Source: Archaeoglobales archaeon (lineage in GTDB: Archaea > Halobacteriota > Archaeoglobi > Archaeoglobales > Archaeoglobaceae). Taken from it: DNA of 8,951 nucleotides. Position 1 is the stretch's first letter. Every line of letters begins with the position of its first letter. Both the position numbers and the translations under genes were made by a program. Location: assembly GCA_003662985.1 (NCBI GenBank), contig QMZD01000051.1:1-8951 (forward strand), written 5' to 3'. This document shows, one piece after another, positions 6,058 through 8,951 of this stretch. The notes under the pieces are model-generated. The model did no database searches, had not been told where the DNA came from, and saw only the letters and a program-made list of their open reading frames with translations.

Positions 6058-7227
6058 TCATCTGAATTTTCTATAGACTAATGCAACAGAAAGTGCAGCT
6101 AAAGCCGTGAGCAACTCCATACCCGGAACAGAGGGTGGTGGAAGGGTAGGTGTTGGTTTAGGTGTTTCAGTTTCAGGTTTTTCAGGTGGAGCAGTTGGTG
6201 TGGTAGCTGGAGTTGGTGGAGGAGTTGGCGTGGGTGTAGGAGTTGATGTGGAGGTGGGGGTAGGTGTTGGAGTAGGCGTTGGAGTGGGTGTGGGAGTTGG
6301 CGTAACATTTCCTTCAGACTCGTTGTAGAGCAGAACTGAGGCCTGAACCTCCTCAACATCCGAATGGGTTTGCAGATAAGCCTTTATCGTGTAGCTTCCA
6401 CTGGCAGAGGGTGGAATTTCCCAAGTGTAGTGGAACTCACCCTCATGGATATTGATTCCGGAAACCAGATGCACAAGCTCATTATCTTTGTAAATCTTTA
6501 TGGTAACCCTGTTGAGGATGTCAGCATCCATATCGCTTCCCGTGTTGGCTGCGTTTGTTGTTCCATTTATTTTAACAAGGTCTCCTGGAGCAGAATACGG
6601 TTTCACTTCAAGGCTTAGCTCAGGCTTGACCGCTTCAAAAGTAACCTCTCTTATCTCATCTCCCGAAGTAGCCCTAATGAGATACGTCGCTTCCTTAATA
6701 ATCGTATATACGAAGGTTGTGGAATCTTCTCCAGAACCAGAATAGGAGGTACCAGGCCCTATCAAGTACCACTCAAACTGGCTGTTTCTCGGATAAACCT
6801 TTATCTCAGCTTTTACCTTGTCTCCAGCCGCAATCTTTGCAGGAACATTTATGGATATCTCTACTCCCGTCGGCGAAGAGGTTTCCACAACCACATACTG
6901 CCAATCAGTTTTGCTCCTACTGTCCCACACGGTAACGGCATTCTCATTCTTTACCAGAATGTAATACTGCCCGGGAAGCATTAGATTCTCCGTGCTGATT
7001 TCGAAGGTTTCTTCTCCACCGTTAAGAACTATTGTTTTCACCAAAGAGTTGTCATAAGAGTCATATATCTGAATTACACCCCCTCCAGTAGAGACGACAT
7101 TTATCGTGAAATTGTCACCATAGTAAAGAGTTGTCAAGTCAACTCTTATATCATAAAGGGCAAAGCCTGCTACCGTCGCAAGCAGAGCATAAATGGAGAG
7201 TACTGCCAAGAGAATTTTAATTCTCAT
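6058..7227 (-). CDS. Secreted cell-surface protein with Thr/Pro stalk and PGF-CTERM-like anchor
   Basis: Counting from the chosen start, the 389 residues are: signal peptide 1 to about 21 (basic MRIK, hydrophobic core, VAG before FALYD); a long beta-rich ectodomain with Ig-like or CARDB-like strands; a Thr-Pro stalk from about 309 to 366; and a tail VPGMELLTALAALSV (from 367) ending in the basic RKFR. Several N-glycosylation sequons (NFT, NGT, NES, NVT) suit an exterior location. The tail has the shape of archaeal PGF-CTERM signals handled by archaeosortase, though PGM replaces PGF. The function is probably structural or adhesive; no enzyme motif is visible. The start is ATG 7227, because a TATA box sits about 27 bases upstream of it and the resulting signal peptide is clean. 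ATG 7245 in the same frame adds six residues but would lie upstream of that transcription start. The stalk codons form a short repeat. Confidence 0.82.
   Translation of the reverse strand: MRIKILLAVLSIYALLATVAGFALYDIRVDLTTLYYGDNFTINVVSTGGGVIQIYDSYDNSLVKTIVLNGGEETFEISTENLMLPGQYYILVKNENAVTVWDSRSKTDWQYVVVETSSPTGVEISINVPAKIAAGDKVKAEIKVYPRNSQFEWYLIGPGTSYSGSGEDSTTFVYTIIKEATYLIRATSGDEIREVTFEAVKPELSLEVKPYSAPGDLVKINGTTNAANTGSDMDADILNRVTIKIYKDNELVHLVSGINIHEGEFHYTWEIPPSASGSYTIKAYLQTHSDVEEVQASVLLYNESEGNVTPTPTPTPTPTPTPTPTSTSTPTPTPTPPPTPATTPTAPPEKPETETPKPTPTLPPPSVPGMELLTALAALSVALVYRKFR
6207..6303 (-). repeat. Hexanucleotide (ACNCCN) tract encoding the Thr-Pro stalk
   Basis: On the coding strand this reads as runs of Thr and Pro codons (ACN CCN), giving a strongly T/G-biased plus strand with several GGG tracts. 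Third positions vary freely (A, C, T and G all occur), so the repeat is maintained at protein level, but it is still prone to length change by slippage. A Ser-Thr interruption (TSTST) lies in the middle. Confidence 0.8.
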
Positions 7228-7250
7228 GATTGTTATTACAAACATTATAA

Positions 7251-7258
7251 TATTTAAA
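7251..7258 (-). promoter_or_regulatory. TATA box of the surface-protein gene
   Basis: TTTAAATA on the minus strand is centred about 27 bases before the ATG at 7227, pointing to a leaderless mRNA and deciding against the upstream ATG at 7245. Confidence 0.6.
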
Positions 7259-7273
7259 AATCGTGGTTGCAGA

Positions 7274-7290
7274 AAAGAAAACCAATTTAA
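7274..7290 (+). promoter_or_regulatory. BRE/TATA of the decarboxylase gene
   Basis: A purine-rich AAAGAAAACC followed by AATTTAA (7284-7290) is centred 25 bases before ATG 7312, again consistent with a leaderless start. It is back-to-back with the surface-protein promoter in a gap of 84 bases. Confidence 0.5.
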
Positions 7291-7311
7291 CTCAGGTTCA
7301 TATCATTTTCT

Positions 7312-8730
7312 ATGAAGAAATTTCCTAGGAAATCGAGTTCGGCAGAAGAAGTTTTTGAGAAGTTAAGAGATTGCGCTTCTAGAGATCTTAACCCGCATAC
7401 AGGAAGGATGTGGGGACACTATTACGCAACGGGAAAACCAGATTTAACTGATCTGGCAAGAAAGGCGCTTCTGGAGTTCATGGACAAGACCATGCTAGAT
7501 TTCACAACGTATCCCAGCATTTTGAAAATGGAAAACGATGTTGTTGCGATGATCGCAGATTTGATGAACGGAGATGATAGCGTTGTAGGAAATTTCACCT
7601 ATGGCGGGACGGAAAGCATAATGCTCGCCGTAAAGGCTGCCAGAGACCTTTTCAGAAAAAAGAAAAACGGGATTCCCGAAATCGTTCTACCATCAACAGC
7701 CCATCCGGCTTTTTATAAATCGGCCGAATTTCTTGGTTTAAAACCTGTAAGGGTTGAAGTCGAACCAGAGACCTTCAAAGTTTCTGCAGAGAAGGTGAAT
7801 GAGGTCGTGAGTGATAGAACTGCTATGATAGTCGGCTCTGCTCCCAATTACCCCTTCGGAGTCGTTGATGACATAAAAGGACTTGGCGACCTCGCAGTCG
7901 ATCACAAGCTATGGCTGCATGTTGATGCTTGCATGAGCTTTGTCCTCCCATTTTTCAGAAAACTCGGCGAAAACATTCCTGATTTCGACTTTTCAGTTGA
8001 GGGTGTAAGCTCAATGTCGGTTGATCTTCACAAGTACGGCTATACGCCCAGAGGGGCTTCGGTCATTCTGCATCGCAATGCAGAGTTGAGAGACAATCAC
8101 GTGTTCGTCATGGCAAGCTGGCCCGGATATCCACTCGTCAATACAGCTGTCCTATCAACAAGATCCGCTGGCACTCTTACAGCCTCATGGGCGATTCTGC
8201 ACCATCTCGGGCAAGAGGGATACCTCGAACTATCGGAGAAAATCCTTAAAGCGAAGAAGAAGCTTTTGAAGGGCCTGCCAAAGATCGGGTTTAAGGTTCT
8301 TGGAAATCCGGAATCGAGTCTTCTTGCCTTTACATCAGCTGAGCTTAATCTGTTCATCTTGGCAAAGGAGATGGGAAGGAAAGGGTGGTACATCCAAGCC
8401 CAGCCCGGTTCGAAGCCTCTGGGCTACCCCAAGAGCATCCATCTTTCAATTAGTCCTTACCACTATGAGGTTGTCGATAAATTCTTGGACGATCTTAAAG
8501 ATGGTGCCGAAGCCGTTAAAGCCATGCCCAAGGCAGATGTGATGGAAATGCTTAGAGATATTGACCTCTCCTCCAAAGACTTGATCGAATCTATCGGAAT
8601 AAAGGATGGAGAACTTCCCGAAGACATGACCCTGATCAACGAGCTGATACATCTGATGCCTCCGGAACTCGTGGAAGATATCTTCAGAAAGGTTGTAAAT
8701 GAGGAGATCTTCAGGGTTTCCAGGGGTTAA
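7312..8730 (+). CDS. PLP-dependent group II decarboxylase, sphingosine-1-phosphate lyase-like
   Basis: This is a 472-residue fold-type I pyridoxal phosphate enzyme. Visible elements are GRMWGHYYATGKPDL near the N-terminus (31-45); GNFTYGGTESIMLAVKAARD (93-112), which binds cofactor phosphate; His131 in STAHPAF, the likely ring-stacking residue; HVDACMSF with Asp205 for the pyridine nitrogen; SVDLHKYGY with Lys241, the Schiff-base lysine; and STRSAGTLTASWAILHHLGQEGYLE (283-307). The mix GGTESIMLA, HVDAC, GVSSMSVDLHKYGYTPRGAS and the S-R-x-G-x-L-x-A-x-W region resembles sphingosine-1-phosphate lyases more than glutamate decarboxylases or the shorter archaeal MfnA (tyrosine/aspartate decarboxylase), which lacks this C-terminal extension of about 75 residues. 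No membrane anchor is present. The substrate is unknown: an amino-acid decarboxylation or a retro-aldol cleavage of a phosphorylated amino alcohol are both possible. The neighbours give no pathway context. The fold is certain; the subfamily is fairly sure. Confidence 0.86.
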   Translation: MKKFPRKSSSAEEVFEKLRDCASRDLNPHTGRMWGHYYATGKPDLTDLARKALLEFMDKTMLDFTTYPSILKMENDVVAMIADLMNGDDSVVGNFTYGGTESIMLAVKAARDLFRKKKNGIPEIVLPSTAHPAFYKSAEFLGLKPVRVEVEPETFKVSAEKVNEVVSDRTAMIVGSAPNYPFGVVDDIKGLGDLAVDHKLWLHVDACMSFVLPFFRKLGENIPDFDFSVEGVSSMSVDLHKYGYTPRGASVILHRNAELRDNHVFVMASWPGYPLVNTAVLSTRSAGTLTASWAILHHLGQEGYLELSEKILKAKKKLLKGLPKIGFKVLGNPESSLLAFTSAELNLFILAKEMGRKGWYIQAQPGSKPLGYPKSIHLSISPYHYEVVDKFLDDLKDGAEAVKAMPKADVMEMLRDIDLSSKDLIESIGIKDGELPEDMTLINELIHLMPPELVEDIFRKVVNEEIFRVSRG

Positions 8731-8739
8731 AACTTTAAA

Positions 8740-8774
8740 TGTGTCACACAAATATTTAAATATCAAATATTTAA
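8740..8774 (+). promoter_or_regulatory. Promoter/operator region of the RHH gene: palindrome plus 11-bp direct repeat
   Basis: TGTGT-C-ACACA (8740-8750) is followed by two copies of CAAATATTTAA (8749-8759 and 8764-8774), 15 bases apart, each with the palindromic core AAATATTT. The TATA box (TTTAAATA, 8755-8762) overlaps the first copy and is centred about 27 bases before ATG 8786, so the second copy lies between TATA and transcription start. This arrangement fits self-repression by the ribbon-helix-helix product (inference). Confidence 0.5.
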
Positions 8775-8785
8775 TAAATACTTAT

Positions 8786-8951
8786 ATGGGAACATTGACG
8801 ATAGTTCTGAGTGACGAGGTGGAAAGAAAGTTAAGGGACGCTGTTGTAAAAAGGGGTTCTGGGAAAGGTACCCTTTCAAAGATCGTAGAAGAAGCTCTTA
8901 ACAACTACCTTTCCTCCTTGGAAAAGAAAAACAGGATTTTTAGGGCATATA
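8786..8951 (+). CDS. Ribbon-helix-helix (CopG/VapB-like) DNA-binding protein, N-terminal part, 3' end outside window
   Basis: Fifty-five codons are visible before the window ends. The pattern fits a ribbon-helix-helix domain: a beta strand (GTLTIVLSDE), helix A (VERKLRDAVVKRG), a loop with GKGTLS, and helix B (KIVEEALNNYLSSLEKK). Such proteins bind DNA as dimers through the strand. In archaea, short ones of this form are often antitoxins of VapBC-type pairs followed by a PIN-domain ribonuclease, or stand-alone regulators. The partner, if any, lies beyond the window. ATG 8786 is chosen because the strand starts right after it and the TATA distance predicts a leaderless mRNA. The AT-rich upstream repeats support autoregulation. 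Confidence 0.8.
   Translation, partial: MGTLTIVLSDEVERKLRDAVVKRGSGKGTLSKIVEEALNNYLSSLEKKNRIFRAY

Noticed and set aside
6107..6328. Open plus-strand frame rich in Gly and Val
   Set aside because: It is the antisense shadow of the Thr-Pro codon repeat of the surface protein; the dipeptide pattern follows directly from ACN-CCN complements.
7312..8730. Naming the decarboxylase mfnA
   Set aside because: The length, the C-terminal extension and the GVSSMSVDLHKYGY and HVDAC context fit the sphingosine-1-phosphate lyase-like branch better than the shorter MfnA enzymes, so no symbol was given.
1..8951. CRISPR array, tRNA or intact insertion sequence
   Set aside because: No regularly spaced repeats of suitable length, no cloverleaf-like sequence and no intact transposase gene were seen on either strand.

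Overview
The window reads as a stretch of a euryarchaeal, thermophilic chromosome, most likely Archaeoglobales or a close relative (inference). The reasons are a group II chaperonin (thermosome) subunit, an archaeal-type RtcB, BRE/TATA promoters instead of -35/-10 boxes, poly-T terminators, a Thr/Pro-rich surface protein with a PGF-CTERM-like tail, and a ribbon-helix-helix regulator of the archaeal antitoxin type. Genes are densely packed. No rRNA, tRNA, CRISPR array or intact mobile element was found.

Layout. Positions 1-480 (+) hold the 3' part of a probable COG1395-type HTH transcriptional regulator, cut by the window edge. The thermosome gene follows at 536-2179 (+); its TATA box lies inside the last codons of the regulator. 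Positions 2282-2982 (+) form a two-gene operon joined by an ATGA overlap: a small thioredoxin-fold protein with a lipoprotein-like signal, then a four-helix VKOR-family membrane protein. Together these look like a complete extracytoplasmic disulfide-forming pair. A 228-base convergent gap follows, carrying T-rich ends and a start-less reading frame that may be a gene remnant. RtcB (RNA ligase) lies at 3211-4641 (-). The 405-base gap 4642-5046 holds two outward-facing promoters and an unexplained G-rich block with hairpins (about 4750-4916).

Positions 5047-5976 (+) encode an orphan alpha-helical TPR-like protein. It converges, over an inverted repeat, on a secreted surface protein (6058-7227, -) with a Thr-Pro stalk and a C-terminal membrane anchor. 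Divergent from that is a PLP-dependent group II decarboxylase resembling sphingosine-1-phosphate lyase (7312-8730, +). The window ends inside a ribbon-helix-helix protein (8786 onward, +) whose promoter holds an 11-bp direct repeat and a short palindrome that look like operators.

A pattern in the starts: the thermosome and RtcB have short leaders with Shine-Dalgarno sequences, whereas five other genes place the TATA centre 25-28 bases before the start codon, as expected for leaderless mRNAs. The genes do not form one pathway. The clearest functional unit is the thioredoxin-like/VKOR pair. The most open questions are the block at 4750-4916, the substrate of the decarboxylase, and whether a toxin gene follows the final antitoxin-like gene.
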